DNA of 64,000 bases from Solibacillus sp. FSL H8-0538 (GCF_038003525.1 NZ_JBBOPI010000001.1:2907001-2971000), one strand, 5' to 3'; positions 22,075 through 31,443 are shown, numbered from the stretch's first letter. The notes: a model not told the origin generated them from the sequence alone. Numbers and translations: made by a program.

Positions 22075-22195
22075 AGCAGTAACAAGGGCTAGAGCATTCG
22101 GCAAAGTGTGCTTGCACTCGCATGATGAAGGCGAAGCGACCTCGAACGGGTGGCGCAAATGCCTAGACATTACTCGAAATAAAGTAGTTATTGCT
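22075..22195 (+). repeat. Dispersed repeat, family B, copy 1 (gltB/gltD gap)
   Basis: Contains GAAGCGACCTCGAACGGGTG followed by GGCGCAAATGCCTAGACATT, shared in diverged form with copies at 30790-30895, 31860-31975 and 46440-46560. All copies lie in the same window orientation, between minus-strand genes. Confidence 0.75.
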
Positions 22196-22199
22196 CAGC

Positions 22200-25100
22200 T
22201 TATTTGGAAATCGCTTGCTCTTTATTGCCGCCAGTCGTTTCTTCAAATGCTAGCATCGCTGCTAATTCATCCGTTAGCCCTTTAAGTTTATGACGCTCGA
22301 TTTTTCCGATAATCACCTTATAATCGGTTGGCACTACCTTCACAAATTTCGGTACCAAGTCATTCCATTTCGCTAATACATCCAGCGCAAGAGAGCTATC
22401 GGTTTCTTCTAAATGCTTAATAATAAACTGGCGTACAGATTCGATTTCACCTTTATGTTGTAAGCGTTCGAACTCAATCATTTCCATATTACATTGCGCT
22501 TTAAATGCTGCCTCGTCTGTTGGGAGTATATATGCAATCCCACCTGACATACCAGCACCGAAGTTTTGACCCACATCGCCAAGAACAACAATGCTGCCAC
22601 CTGTCATATACTCACAACCGTGGTCACCAATGCCTTCAACGACAATGTTGGCACCTGAGTTCCGAACGCCGAATCGATGCCCTGCGCGTCCGTTAATAAA
22701 TGCTGAACCACTTGTTGCACCGTAAAGACATACGTTACCAGCAATTACATTTTTCTCTTGCGCCCCTTTAATCGGAGCAATCGCCACTACCTTACCACCT
22801 GATAAACCCTTACCGAAGTAATCATTTACATCGCCAACACAGCTCATTGACATCCCACGTGGAATGAAGGCACCAAAACTTTGACCTGCATGACCTGTAA
22901 ATTTCAATGTAATTGTATTTTCTTCTAAGCCCGGTTCTCCGTATTTTTTCGAAATTTCACTTCCGATTATTGTTCCCATTACGCGGTTTGTATTTTTAAT
23001 GTTGTATTCCAGCTCGATTTTCTTTTTTTCTACGATTGCTTGTGACACTTTTGGAAGCAACACACGGATATCGAAGCTTTCATCGATATGATGATCTTGC
23101 TGAATTTGCTTAGTACGTGTACCTTGCACCTGATGTAGAAGGGCAGATAAATCAAGCTGATTTGCTTTCCAGTGCTGTTTTGTACGCTCTGAAATTTCAA
23201 GGACATCTGTACGTCCAACCATTTCCTCTACTGTGCGGAAGCCTAAAATCGACATGTACTCACGCATTTCCTCTGCGATAAAACGCATATAGTTGACTAC
23301 ATGATCCGCATTCCCCATAAATTTTGCACGAAGCTCTGGATTTTGCGTTGCGACACCAACTGGGCACGTATCTAAATGACAAGCGCGCATCATAACACAA
23401 CCTAAAACGATGAGCGGTGCTGTTGCAAATGCATACTCCTCCGCGCCAAGTAATGCGGCCATCACAACGTCTTTACCTGTCATTAATTTACCATCTGTTT
23501 CTAAAATAACGCGGTCACGCAGGCCATTAAGCATTAATGTTTGGTGTGCTTCTGCAAGACCTAGCTCCCACGGAAGACCTGTATGCTTGATCGACGTTTT
23601 TGGAGAAGCACCCGTCCCGCCGTCATAACCAGAAATCACGATGACATCCGCCGCACCTTTTGCTACACCAGCCGCAATGGTCCCAACACCTGCTTTTGCT
23701 ACAAGCTTTACAGAAATACGAGCGTGACGGTTAGCATTTTTCAGGTCATGAATCAGCTCTGCCATATCCTCGATTGAGTAAATATCATGATGTGGAGGTG
23801 GTGAAATTAAACCTACACCAGGCGTAGAGCCGCGAACTTCTGCTACCCACGGATAGACTTTATTTCCCGGTAGCTGACCGCCTTCACCAGGTTTTGCACC
23901 TTGCGCCATTTTAATTTGCAGCTCATCGGCGTTGACTAAGTAATGCGACTTCACACCGAAACGACCCGATGCAATTTGCTTGATGGCACTGCGGCGGTTA
24001 TCGCCATTTACATCTACTGTGAAGCGCGCTGGATCTTCCCCACCCTCACCAGAATTTGAACGTGCGCCTAAGCGGTTCATTGCAATGGCTAATGTTTCAT
24101 GCGCTTCTTTTGATAATGAACCAAATGACATCGCACCTGATTTAAAGCGTTTCACAATTAAATCAACAGACTCCACTTCTTCTAATGGAAGACGACGCTC
24201 TGCTTTTTTAAAATCAAATAAATTACGTAGGAAGCCGATGCGTTCTTCATTCGCCATTTCTGCGTACATGCGGTAGAGGCCGTAATCATTTTTCCGTGTT
24301 GCCCACTGCAATGTATGAATTGTTTTCGGATTGAACGCATGATGCTCGCCGTCCGCACGCCACTGAAAATTACTTCCGGATTCAAGTTCCGCACGCAGTG
24401 ATTCAACGGCGCTATCATGACGACGTTTTGCTTCCTCGCCAATTGTTTCTAAGCTAATACCGTCAATTTGAGATGCAGTTCCTGTAAAGTGCTCATCAAT
24501 TACTGCTTTTGAAATACCGACCGCTTCAAATACTTGAGCGCCACGGTATGATTGCACTGTTGAAATCCCCATTTTCGACATTACTTTCACAACGCCATCT
24601 GCAGCACCTTTACGGAATTTTTTCACTGCATCTTTATAAGAAATTGCTAAGTGGCCATTGTCAATCGCTTCTTGAATTGTTGCGTATGCTAAGTACGGAT
24701 TAATCGCATCGACACCGAAGCCAATTAGCGCTGCAAAATGATGTACTTCACGCACTTCACCGCTATTGACGAGGATGCTCACTTTCGTACGTAACCCAAC
24801 ACGGATTAAATATTGATGCAGTGCACTTGCTGCAAGTAATATGGGCACCGTTAGTTGGTTCGCATCTTCTTCGTAATCCGTCAGCACTACTAAAGTTTTG
24901 CCACCAATGACCGCAGCCTCTGCTTCTGCTTTAATACGATTCAACTCTTTTTCTAAATCTTCAGTAAATGAAAGGCGGATTTCAGCTACCTGGAAATGTT
25001 CTTCATTATTATTAATTAAGTTATTGTACTCTGCGTTTGTTAGTACCGGTGTATCTAACATAATACGGCGTGCATTTTCTGCCGTTGGATGAAGTAGATC

Positions 25101-26723
25101 ACCTTCTGCACCAAGTAAGGTCATCGTAGAAGTTACGACATGCTCGCGGATAGAATCAATCGGTGGATTCGTTACTTGGGCAAATAACTGCTTAAAGTAA
25201 TTGAACAGTGACTGTGGGCGCTCGGATAACACCGCAAGTGGTGAATCATTCCCCATGGAGCCAAGTGGATCCTTCCCTTCTTTAGCAAGCGGTACGATAT
25301 ATTTCTGCACATCTTCAAATGTGTAGCCGTTAATTTTTTGGCGTAGCGTTAAGTTCGTTACTTCCACTGCTTGTTCTTCATCCACTTGGACTTTTAACAT
25401 ATTGTCTTCAAGCCACTGTGCATAAGGATGTGCGCTTGCTATTTCTTCTTTTAGCTCTTCGTCTGAAATGATTTTCCCTTGTTCCAAATCAACAAGTAGC
25501 ATGCGGCCTGGACTTAAACGATCTTTGTACAATACATCTTCCTCTGCCACATCTACTACACCTGTTTCAGATGAGAAGATTATATGGTCATCCTTTGTCA
25601 CATAAATTCGACCAGGACGTAAGCCATTTCTGTCCAAAATCGCACCAATTTGTTTACCGTCAGTGAAGCAAATTGCTGTAGGACCATCCCACGGCTCCAT
25701 TAAGCTTGAATGATATTGATAAAATGCTTTACGGTCTTCTGCAATTCGCGGGTTTTCTGTCCACGGCTTTGGAATCATCATCATTGCTGCATGGGCCGGT
25801 GTACGACCTGCTAAAACGAAAAATTCGAAGGCATTATCGAGCATAGATGAGTCCGAACCTGTTGTATCAATGATCGGTAATAGCTTTTCTAAATCATCAC
25901 CAAATGCTTCGGATACAATTTGCTGCTCACGTGCGCGCATCCAGTTAATATTGCCGCGCAGTGTATTAATTTCTCCATTATGAATGATGTAACGATTAGG
26001 ATGGGCACGTTTCCATGACGGGAACGTGTTTGTTGAATAGCGTGAGTGCACGAGTGCTAGTGCGGAAATGAAGCTTGCGTCTTGTAGGTCCATGTAGAAG
26101 TCACTTACTTCCTCTGGAGAAAGTAAACCTTTGAATACCATTGTTTGGCTCGACATGCTTGGGCAGTAGAATTCATAGCCTTTAGCATCTGTCCAGTGTT
26201 CTGTTTGTTTGCGGATTAAATACAGTTTACGTTCAAATGCTAATGTGTCTTTTGTGTTCGTTGCTTGAATAAATACTTGGCGTACAACAGGTGCTGTCGC
26301 TTTTGCAATATCACTCAGGTTTTCTTTATTCGTTGGAGCAGTTCTCCAGCCAATCAGTACCTGGCCTTCTTGCTCAATTAATTCGTTTATTTTTGCTTCG
26401 ATTGCATGACGCTGTTGTTCATTTTCTGTGAAGAATAGCTGCCCTACACCATACTCGCCTTTTACTGGTAAATTTAACTCCCTACAGTTTAACTTGAAAA
26501 ATGCATCCGGAATCTGGACCATTAAGCCGGCTCCATCGCCCGTTTTACCATCTCCTCCACGGCCAGCACGGTGCTCTAAGCGACATAACATTTCTAATCC
26601 GTTTTTTACAATTTCATGTGAAGCACGACCTTTAATATTGGCGTACATTCCGATTCCACAAGCATCGTGCTCGAACTCCGGTGAATAAAGGCCTTGCGCT
26701 TTCGGTAATTGATGAAAAGTCAT
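22200..26723 (-). CDS. gltB: Glutamate synthase (NADPH) large subunit
   Basis: The 1507-aa product is the normal length. The N-terminal glutaminase domain follows a 21-residue propeptide, with Cys22 (HDACGIGMYA) expected to be the N-terminal nucleophile after processing. Central and FMN-binding synthase domains follow (PPHHDIYSIEDMAELI, GYDGGTGASPKTS) with the Fe-S cysteines in CVMMRACHLDTCPVG. A C-terminal GXGXG beta-helix ends the protein (GDHGCEYMTGGSIVVLG). The ATG at 26723 has GGGGGGA upstream and gives the family start MTFHQLPKAQGLY. The 8-residue extension to 26747 is unlikely. In B. subtilis this subunit is called GltA. It is divergent from its activator gene gltC. Confidence 0.97.
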   Translation of the reverse strand: MTFHQLPKAQGLYSPEFEHDACGIGMYANIKGRASHEIVKNGLEMLCRLEHRAGRGGDGKTGDGAGLMVQIPDAFFKLNCRELNLPVKGEYGVGQLFFTENEQQRHAIEAKINELIEQEGQVLIGWRTAPTNKENLSDIAKATAPVVRQVFIQATNTKDTLAFERKLYLIRKQTEHWTDAKGYEFYCPSMSSQTMVFKGLLSPEEVSDFYMDLQDASFISALALVHSRYSTNTFPSWKRAHPNRYIIHNGEINTLRGNINWMRAREQQIVSEAFGDDLEKLLPIIDTTGSDSSMLDNAFEFFVLAGRTPAHAAMMMIPKPWTENPRIAEDRKAFYQYHSSLMEPWDGPTAICFTDGKQIGAILDRNGLRPGRIYVTKDDHIIFSSETGVVDVAEEDVLYKDRLSPGRMLLVDLEQGKIISDEELKEEIASAHPYAQWLEDNMLKVQVDEEQAVEVTNLTLRQKINGYTFEDVQKYIVPLAKEGKDPLGSMGNDSPLAVLSERPQSLFNYFKQLFAQVTNPPIDSIREHVVTSTMTLLGAEGDLLHPTAENARRIMLDTPVLTNAEYNNLINNNEEHFQVAEIRLSFTEDLEKELNRIKAEAEAAVIGGKTLVVLTDYEEDANQLTVPILLAASALHQYLIRVGLRTKVSILVNSGEVREVHHFAALIGFGVDAINPYLAYATIQEAIDNGHLAISYKDAVKKFRKGAADGVVKVMSKMGISTVQSYRGAQVFEAVGISKAVIDEHFTGTASQIDGISLETIGEEAKRRHDSAVESLRAELESGSNFQWRADGEHHAFNPKTIHTLQWATRKNDYGLYRMYAEMANEERIGFLRNLFDFKKAERRLPLEEVESVDLIVKRFKSGAMSFGSLSKEAHETLAIAMNRLGARSNSGEGGEDPARFTVDVNGDNRRSAIKQIASGRFGVKSHYLVNADELQIKMAQGAKPGEGGQLPGNKVYPWVAEVRGSTPGVGLISPPPHHDIYSIEDMAELIHDLKNANRHARISVKLVAKAGVGTIAAGVAKGAADVIVISGYDGGTGASPKTSIKHTGLPWELGLAEAHQTLMLNGLRDRVILETDGKLMTGKDVVMAALLGAEEYAFATAPLIVLGCVMMRACHLDTCPVGVATQNPELRAKFMGNADHVVNYMRFIAEEMREYMSILGFRTVEEMVGRTDVLEISERTKQHWKANQLDLSALLHQVQGTRTKQIQQDHHIDESFDIRVLLPKVSQAIVEKKKIELEYNIKNTNRVMGTIIGSEISKKYGEPGLEENTITLKFTGHAGQSFGAFIPRGMSMSCVGDVNDYFGKGLSGGKVVAIAPIKGAQEKNVIAGNVCLYGATSGSAFINGRAGHRFGVRNSGANIVVEGIGDHGCEYMTGGSIVVLGDVGQNFGAGMSGGIAYILPTDEAAFKAQCNMEMIEFERLQHKGEIESVRQFIIKHLEETDSSLALDVLAKWNDLVPKFVKVVPTDYKVIIGKIERHKLKGLTDELAAMLAFEETTGGNKEQAISK

Positions 26724-26810
26724 TAAAATCCCCCCAAAATCTTTCAATTGCTTATTTACATTTTAAAGTTTTCGAAATAATATAAACAATATATAGTTTG
26801 GATGGAATTA

Positions 26811-26825
26811 ATCTAAAAAATAGAT
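26811..26825. promoter_or_regulatory. Likely GltC (LysR-type) operator
   Basis: ATCTA-N5-TAGAT is a perfect dyad with the T-N11-A form of LysR-type sites. It lies in the short gap between the divergent gltB and gltC, just before gltC. This is where a LysR regulator that both autoregulates and activates the neighbouring operon would bind. Confidence 0.6.
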
Positions 26826-26841
26826 AAATGGGGTGAGAACG

Positions 26842-27744
26842 TTGGAACTACGCCAATTACGTTACTTTGTAGAAGTGGCAGAACGCGAACATATTTCTGA
26901 AGCAGCTGAACATTTGCATGTCGCTCAATCCGCAATTAGTCGCCAAATTGCCAATTTAGAAGAAGAACTAGGTACACCACTTTTTGAGCGCATCGGCCGC
27001 AATGTCAAGCTAACGCCAGTAGGGAAAATCTTTCTTGAACATACCGTTACTGCCTTGAAGGCAATTGATTTCGCTGCCAAGCAGGTGGAAGAATTTATAG
27101 ACCCGGCAAAAGGGACAATCAAGGTCGGCTTCCCAACAAGTTTAGCTAGCTATGTTTTACCAACTGTTATATCTGCATTCAAAAAGGAATACCCAGATGT
27201 GTCATTCCACTTACGTCAAGGATCCTACAAATTTTTAATTGAAGCGGTAAAAAGTCGCGAATTAAATTTAGCTTTTTTAGGCCCACTACCTCCTAAGGAT
27301 GAATTAATCGATGCAACCGTACTGTTTAGTGAAAACATTCATGCGCTACTACCTGCAACACATCCATTAGCAAAAAATTCGTCGATTAATTTAATTGATT
27401 TACGCAACGATAATTTCGTTTTGTTTCCGGAAGGCTATATTTTGCATAAAGTAGCCGTTGAAGCATGTAAATCAGCAGGCTTCATCGCCAAAGTTACTTC
27501 TGAGGGTGAGGATATGGATGCACTGAAGGGGCTTGTTGCTGCAGGAATTGGAGTCACTCTATTGCCAGAGAGTTCACTATATGATTCGACACCACGTTTA
27601 ACAGTGAAGGTTCCGATTGCTATGCCAAGCATTCGTCGCACAGTCGGCGTCATCTCTCCAACAAATCGCGAGCTCGCTCCATCTGAAAAAGTATTTATTG
27701 AGTTTGTTAATAATTTCTTCTCGAGACTAACACAGTTTCAGTAG
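26842..27744 (+). CDS. gltC: LysR-family activator of glutamate synthase, GltC
   Basis: The 300-aa product begins MELRQLRYFVEVAEREHISE, as in B. subtilis GltC. It has the N-terminal winged helix-turn-helix (HLHVAQSAISRQIANLEEEL) and a C-terminal LysR effector-binding domain (about 90-295). I chose the TTG at 26842 because it restores the family start and GGGGTGAG lies upstream; a GTG at 26833 falls within that site. It is divergent from gltB, the typical arrangement. In B. subtilis GltC activates gltAB and responds to 2-oxoglutarate and glutamate through glutamate dehydrogenase. Confidence 0.95.
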   Translation: MELRQLRYFVEVAEREHISEAAEHLHVAQSAISRQIANLEEELGTPLFERIGRNVKLTPVGKIFLEHTVTALKAIDFAAKQVEEFIDPAKGTIKVGFPTSLASYVLPTVISAFKKEYPDVSFHLRQGSYKFLIEAVKSRELNLAFLGPLPPKDELIDATVLFSENIHALLPATHPLAKNSSINLIDLRNDNFVLFPEGYILHKVAVEACKSAGFIAKVTSEGEDMDALKGLVAAGIGVTLLPESSLYDSTPRLTVKVPIAMPSIRRTVGVISPTNRELAPSEKVFIEFVNNFFSRLTQFQ

Positions 27745-27756
27745 GGCGTTTTAGTT

Positions 27757-28086
27757 AATCGACAGTTTTATTTGGTTAATAGACCGTGGGCTCCTGGTTA
27801 TAGACACTCTTGCGTTGCTAATAGACAGTTCGCTTCCGGTTATAGACACTCTTGCGTTGCTAATAGACACTTCGCTTCCGGTTATCGACACTCTCGTGTT
27901 GCTAATAGAGTCTGCGCTTCTGGTTATAGACACTTTTGCGTTGTTAATAGACGCTCCACTTCCGGTTAAAGACACTCTTGCGTTGTTAATAGACGCTCCA
28001 CTTCCGGTTATAGACACTCTTGCGTTGCTAATAGACAGACACTGCGCTTCTTGTTTATAGACACTCTCTTCGCATTAATAGACAAA
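27757..28086. repeat. Minisatellite of about 42-bp units made of two 21-bp halves
   Basis: About seven to eight degenerate units. Each unit joins a half like TTATAGACACTCTTGCGTTGC to one like TAATAGACACTTCGCTTCCGG, and the halves share TWATAGACACT. Since 21 is a multiple of three, long frames stay open on both strands by chance. It fills the gap between the convergent genes gltC and metQ. There are no unique spacers, so it is not a CRISPR array. Confidence 0.9.
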
Positions 28087-28122
28087 ACAAAGGACGCCTC
28101 TCATTGAGAAGCGTCCATTTTT
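28083..28122. terminator. Bidirectional terminator between gltC/minisatellite and metQ
   Basis: GGACGCCTCTC and GAGAAGCGTCC arms around ATT (one bulge). T-rich tracts on both sides suit metQ transcripts from one side and readthrough from gltC on the other. Confidence 0.75.
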
Positions 28123-28130
28123 AGTAATAA

Positions 28131-28997
28131 TTATTTGCTTACAGGAACTACTGCCCCGCCCCATTCTTCAACGATGAAGTCTTGGATTTCTTTAGAATGT
28201 AGTACTTCAATTAACTTCACGATTGTTTCGTTGTTTTCTTCACCAGCACGTGTAGCAATTACGTTTACGTATGGAGATTCAGATCCTTCAATGGCAATAG
28301 AATCTGTAATTGGGTTAATACCTGCATCGATTGCGAAGTTTGAGTTAATTACAACTGCATCACCTTCACCATTTTTATAGTATTGAACTAAAATTTCTGG
28401 TGCAGAGCTTGCATCAATGTTTAAGTTTTTAGGGTTTTCTACAATATCTTTTAATTCAGCAGCTGTTTTATCAATACCATCTGCTAATTTAATTAAGCCT
28501 AAATTTTCAAGTAACGACAAAATACGACCTTGGTCAGAAACTGAGTTAGAAATGATAATTGTTGCGCCGTCTGGAAGTTCATCTAAAGAAGCATATTCTT
28601 GAGAGTATATCCCGATTGGCTCGATGTGAATTCCACCAGCATTAACAAAACCGTAGCCTTTTTCAGCGTTTTCAAGCTCTAAGTACGGAATATGTTGGAA
28701 ATAGTTAGCATCTAATTCGCCAGACTCTAAATCTTGGTTTGGCATTATATAATCTTGATAAGGCTCGATTACTAATTCGATCCCTTGTTCAGCTAAAAGT
28801 GGTTTCGCTTGCTCTAAAATAATATCATGTAAACCATAAGAAGCACCTACAACTAATTTTGTTGGTTCAGTTGTACCTTCTGTTGCAGCTGTATCGTTTG
28901 TATCAGCTGTTTCAGTTGTTCCTTCATCATCGCTTCCACAAGCTGCTAAAGCTAATACAAGCACTGATAAAAGTAAAAATGATAATAATTTCTTCAT
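28131..28997 (-). CDS. metQ: Methionine ABC transporter substrate-binding lipoprotein MetQ
   Basis: NlpA-family binding protein of 288 aa. It has a type II signal peptide with lipobox LAAC and acceptor Cys20, then an acidic Thr/Glu-rich linker (about 22-48). The binding domain contains the typical text VVGASYGLHDIILE, DANYFQHIPYLE and NSNFAIDAGI. It captures methionine outside the membrane for MetP/MetN. It is the third cistron of metN-metP-metQ, 63 bases after metP, followed by a terminator, and should be under the upstream SAM riboswitch. Confidence 0.95.
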   Translation of the reverse strand: MKKLLSFLLLSVLVLALAACGSDDEGTTETADTNDTAATEGTTEPTKLVVGASYGLHDIILEQAKPLLAEQGIELVIEPYQDYIMPNQDLESGELDANYFQHIPYLELENAEKGYGFVNAGGIHIEPIGIYSQEYASLDELPDGATIIISNSVSDQGRILSLLENLGLIKLADGIDKTAAELKDIVENPKNLNIDASSAPEILVQYYKNGEGDAVVINSNFAIDAGINPITDSIAIEGSESPYVNVIATRAGEENNETIVKLIEVLHSKEIQDFIVEEWGGAVVPVSK

Positions 28998-29060
28998 TAA
29001 ATTTCTCCCCTTCTCTATATGCTTTCTCTATGTGAACGACCTATGCCGCCGTCACCTAAA

Positions 29061-29729
29061 CTAACGCTTGTCTGTTTTTGATGTAATCGCATCGCCAATA
29101 AACTGAAGAACGAAAACGATAGCTAATATAATAATTGTCGCCATTACGGTTACGTCAGATCGGCTACGTTGGAATCCATCAATAAATGCTGTATTCCCTA
29201 GTCCACCTGCACCAATAATACCAGCCATTGCTGTATAGCCTACAAGTGCAACCGATGTTACTGTAATACCAGAAATAAGCGCTGGCAATGATTCTGGTAT
29301 TAGTACTTTCCAAATAATTGTTGATGTTTTTGCACCCATTGAGCGAGCTGCTTCAATAACACCTTTATCAATTTCACGAAGTGCGATGAGGACCATACGT
29401 GCATAGAACGGCGCCGCACCGATAATAAGCGCAGGTAATGCCGCATTTACACCACGAATCGTGCCAAGTAAAAAATTTGTAAATGGAATTAATAAAATTA
29501 TAAGCACGATAAACGGAATGGAACGGAAAATATTTACGACAGATCCTGTTAAAAAATGCGCTACTTTATTTGCCCCTATTTGATTGGGACTCGTTAAAAA
29601 TAGTAAAATCCCGATTGCTAGACCGAGCACAAAGGTTACACCTGTTGAAATTACAGTCATATAAAGTGTTTCATACGTCGCTTCCCACATTTTGTCCCAC
29701 ACGACGTTCGGAAATAATTGACTAAGCAT
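29061..29729 (-). CDS. metP: Methionine ABC transporter permease MetP
   Basis: Membrane permease of 222 aa with five or so hydrophobic helices and the EAA-type loop (EAARSMGAKTSTIIWKVLIPESLPALISG) that contacts the ATPase. The ATG at 29729 is preferred: GGAGGTGA lies six bases upstream, and this gives the same length as B. subtilis MetP. An alternative TTG at 29735 is too close to that site. It overlaps the 3' end of metN. Confidence 0.95.
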   Translation of the reverse strand: MLSQLFPNVVWDKMWEATYETLYMTVISTGVTFVLGLAIGILLFLTSPNQIGANKVAHFLTGSVVNIFRSIPFIVLIILLIPFTNFLLGTIRGVNAALPALIIGAAPFYARMVLIALREIDKGVIEAARSMGAKTSTIIWKVLIPESLPALISGITVTSVALVGYTAMAGIIGAGGLGNTAFIDGFQRSRSDVTVMATIIILAIVFVLQFIGDAITSKTDKR

Positions 29730-30750
29730 GCTCAATCACCTCCGTTTTAATTTCATGCTGCTCAAGTATTGCTAGTGCAGCATCTATATCCGCTTGCTGT
29801 CCATCAATATGCACGAACAATGTACCGTACGGACCACTAGTTGTATGAGAAATATCACCTTGAACGATATTAATGGCAATATCAAACTGCTTAATAATTT
29901 GCGAAATGACTGGTTGCTCTGTCGTTTGTCCAACGAATGATAGCTTAATGATGTTCCCAGATTTATATTTCGCTAAAATTTGCTCTAAAGATTCTTGCGT
30001 TTCTTGTGTTGCACCTGATACTTGTGAAACGAATTTTTTCGTAATTGGTGCTTGCGGGTGTTGGAATACTTGTAGCACCTCACCTTGCTCCACTACTTGT
30101 CCAGCTTCCATAACAGCGACGCGGTGACAAATTTTACGAATAACGTGCATTTCGTGTGTGATTAGTACAATCGTTAAGCCAAGTCTTTTATTAATATCTA
30201 AAAGAAGCTCTAAAATTGAATCCGTCGTTTCCGGGTCAAGTGCAGATGTTGCTTCATCACATAAAAGTACTTCTGGGTTATTCGCTAAGGCGCGCGCAAT
30301 ACCGACACGCTGCTTTTGTCCTCCCGAAAGCTCTGAAGGATACGCTTTGCCGCGACCAGTAAGACCAACAAGTTCAATTAACTCTTCTACACGTTTTACA
30401 CGTTCTGCTTTGGGAACACCTGCAATTTCAAGCGGGAAGGCGATGTTTTCCGCCACAGTGCGTGACCATAAAAGGTTGAAGTGTTGGAAGATCATACTAA
30501 TTTTTTGACGAGCCTCGCGTAGTTTTCGTCCTGAAGCAGATGATAGCTCATTGCCACTAACTGTAACTAAGCCCTTTGTTGGCTTTTCTAAACCATTTAA
30601 CAGGCGAATCATTGTACTTTTACCGGCACCACTATAACCGATAATGCCATAGATTTCTCCTTGCTTAATCGATAAGTTTACATTTTCAACAGCTGTTAAG
30701 TCGCCATTTTTCGTTTTATAAACTTTCGTAATATTTTTTAATTCAATCAT
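29722..30750 (-). CDS. metN: Methionine ABC transporter ATPase MetN
   Basis: ATPase of 342 aa with Walker A GYSGAGKST, the Q-loop FQHFNLLWSRTV, signature LSGGQKQRVGIARAL, Walker B VLLCDEATSALDPE and the H-loop ITHEMHVI. The C-terminal NIL domain (about 265-340) is the methionine-sensing regulatory domain typical of MetN. First gene of metNPQ. A family B repeat separates it from the S-box leader. Confidence 0.96.
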   Translation of the reverse strand: MIELKNITKVYKTKNGDLTAVENVNLSIKQGEIYGIIGYSGAGKSTMIRLLNGLEKPTKGLVTVSGNELSSASGRKLREARQKISMIFQHFNLLWSRTVAENIAFPLEIAGVPKAERVKRVEELIELVGLTGRGKAYPSELSGGQKQRVGIARALANNPEVLLCDEATSALDPETTDSILELLLDINKRLGLTIVLITHEMHVIRKICHRVAVMEAGQVVEQGEVLQVFQHPQAPITKKFVSQVSGATQETQESLEQILAKYKSGNIIKLSFVGQTTEQPVISQIIKQFDIAINIVQGDISHTTSGPYGTLFVHIDGQQADIDAALAILEQHEIKTEVIEHA

Positions 30751-30784
30751 TACTGTACTCCTTCTAAAAACAGCATCCTCTGCG

Positions 30785-30898
30785 CTGCTTTATTTTGTAA
30801 ACCAAGAGTGTTAATGCGCCGGTTTACACCCGAACTGGCGAACTGACCAACATCATGTTGGCATCGAACTCGAGGGCGTGGCGATTAAACCTAGACGT
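30785..30898 (+). repeat. Dispersed repeat, family B, copy 2 (between S-box and metN)
   Basis: Ends in CTCGAGGGCGTGGCGATTAA then ACCTAGACGT, matching the other family B copies. It also contains CCAACATCATGTTGG, the palindrome seen in the core of the family A repeats, which links the two families. It lies within the metNPQ 5' leader downstream of the riboswitch terminator. Confidence 0.7.
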
Positions 30899-30902
30899 AA
30901 AC

Positions 30903-31073
30903 GAAAAAACCTTTCTACTTGAAGACATAGTAGAAAGGTTTTCGCATTTTTATACGTTCAACCGTTCTCTCATCTCTCAAAGCTTAACTTTGTGTGACTT
31001 GGCACCTTTTCATCATACATGCTGGTTGCCGGGCTTCATAGGGCACTTCCCTCCGCCTCTCTTTATAAGAGTA
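30903..31073 (-). ncRNA. SAM-I (S-box) riboswitch with terminator, controlling metNPQ
   Basis: On the minus strand the leader shows the S-box core: CTCTTATAAAGAGAGG, then GAGGGAAGTGCCCT, GAAGCCCGGCAACC, AAGGTGCCAA and a 3' GAGAGATGAGAG segment closing the junction. A terminator follows at 30903-30945, with a CCTTTCTACT / AGTAGAAAGG stem and a T run. High SAM should cause termination before metN. The aptamer is complete by eye; pairings were not computed. Confidence 0.93.
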
Positions 31074-31116
31074 ACGCTATTAAATTTTTTATTATGAATG
31101 TTACTTTATCACGCTA

Positions 31117-31443
31117 TCAATTATGCGTCAAATGTTTTTTTAATATTTCATACAAAAATGGTACGGATTGAAATGCATAGATTTTATCTACGATTTCACC
31201 TCTTTGCGATATAACTAGGCAGGGCACACTTTCTATTTCAATATCATAAGCGAGCTGCTCCATATAATTTAAATTGGCTTTCCCTAATGGGAGATTTGGG
31301 AGTAATTGTTCCACAACATCCATCATTTTTGATGCAACTGCACACGTACCACACATCGGTGTATATAAATAAAAGGCAGTTAACGGCTGCTCTTGCATTT
31401 GTTGTTCCCACTTTTGTCTAGTCCATTCGTTCATCTGCTTCAT
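31117..31443 (-). CDS. yusE: Thioredoxin-like protein YusE
   Basis: Thioredoxin-fold protein of 108 aa with a CGTC active site (TPMCGTCAVA, about residues 31-34) and the cis-proline region ESVPCL. The CGTC pair differs from the CGPC of general thioredoxins, so redox partners may differ. Gene order metNPQ-yusE-yusF-gcvH matches B. subtilis. It lies nine bases after yusF. The start is uncertain between the ATG at 31443 and one three codons later. Confidence 0.85.
   Translation of the reverse strand: MKQMNEWTRQKWEQQMQEQPLTAFYLYTPMCGTCAVASKMMDVVEQLLPNLPLGKANLNYMEQLAYDIEIESVPCLVISQRGEIVDKIYAFQSVPFLYEILKKHLTHN

Noticed and set aside
27751-28060. Protein-coding repeats on both strands of the minisatellite
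   Set aside because: Frames on both strands stay open only because the 21-base period is a multiple of three; there is no ribosome-binding site on either.
27757-28086. CRISPR array
   Set aside because: Units abut directly, vary gradually and have no unique spacers; no cas genes are near. It is a minisatellite.
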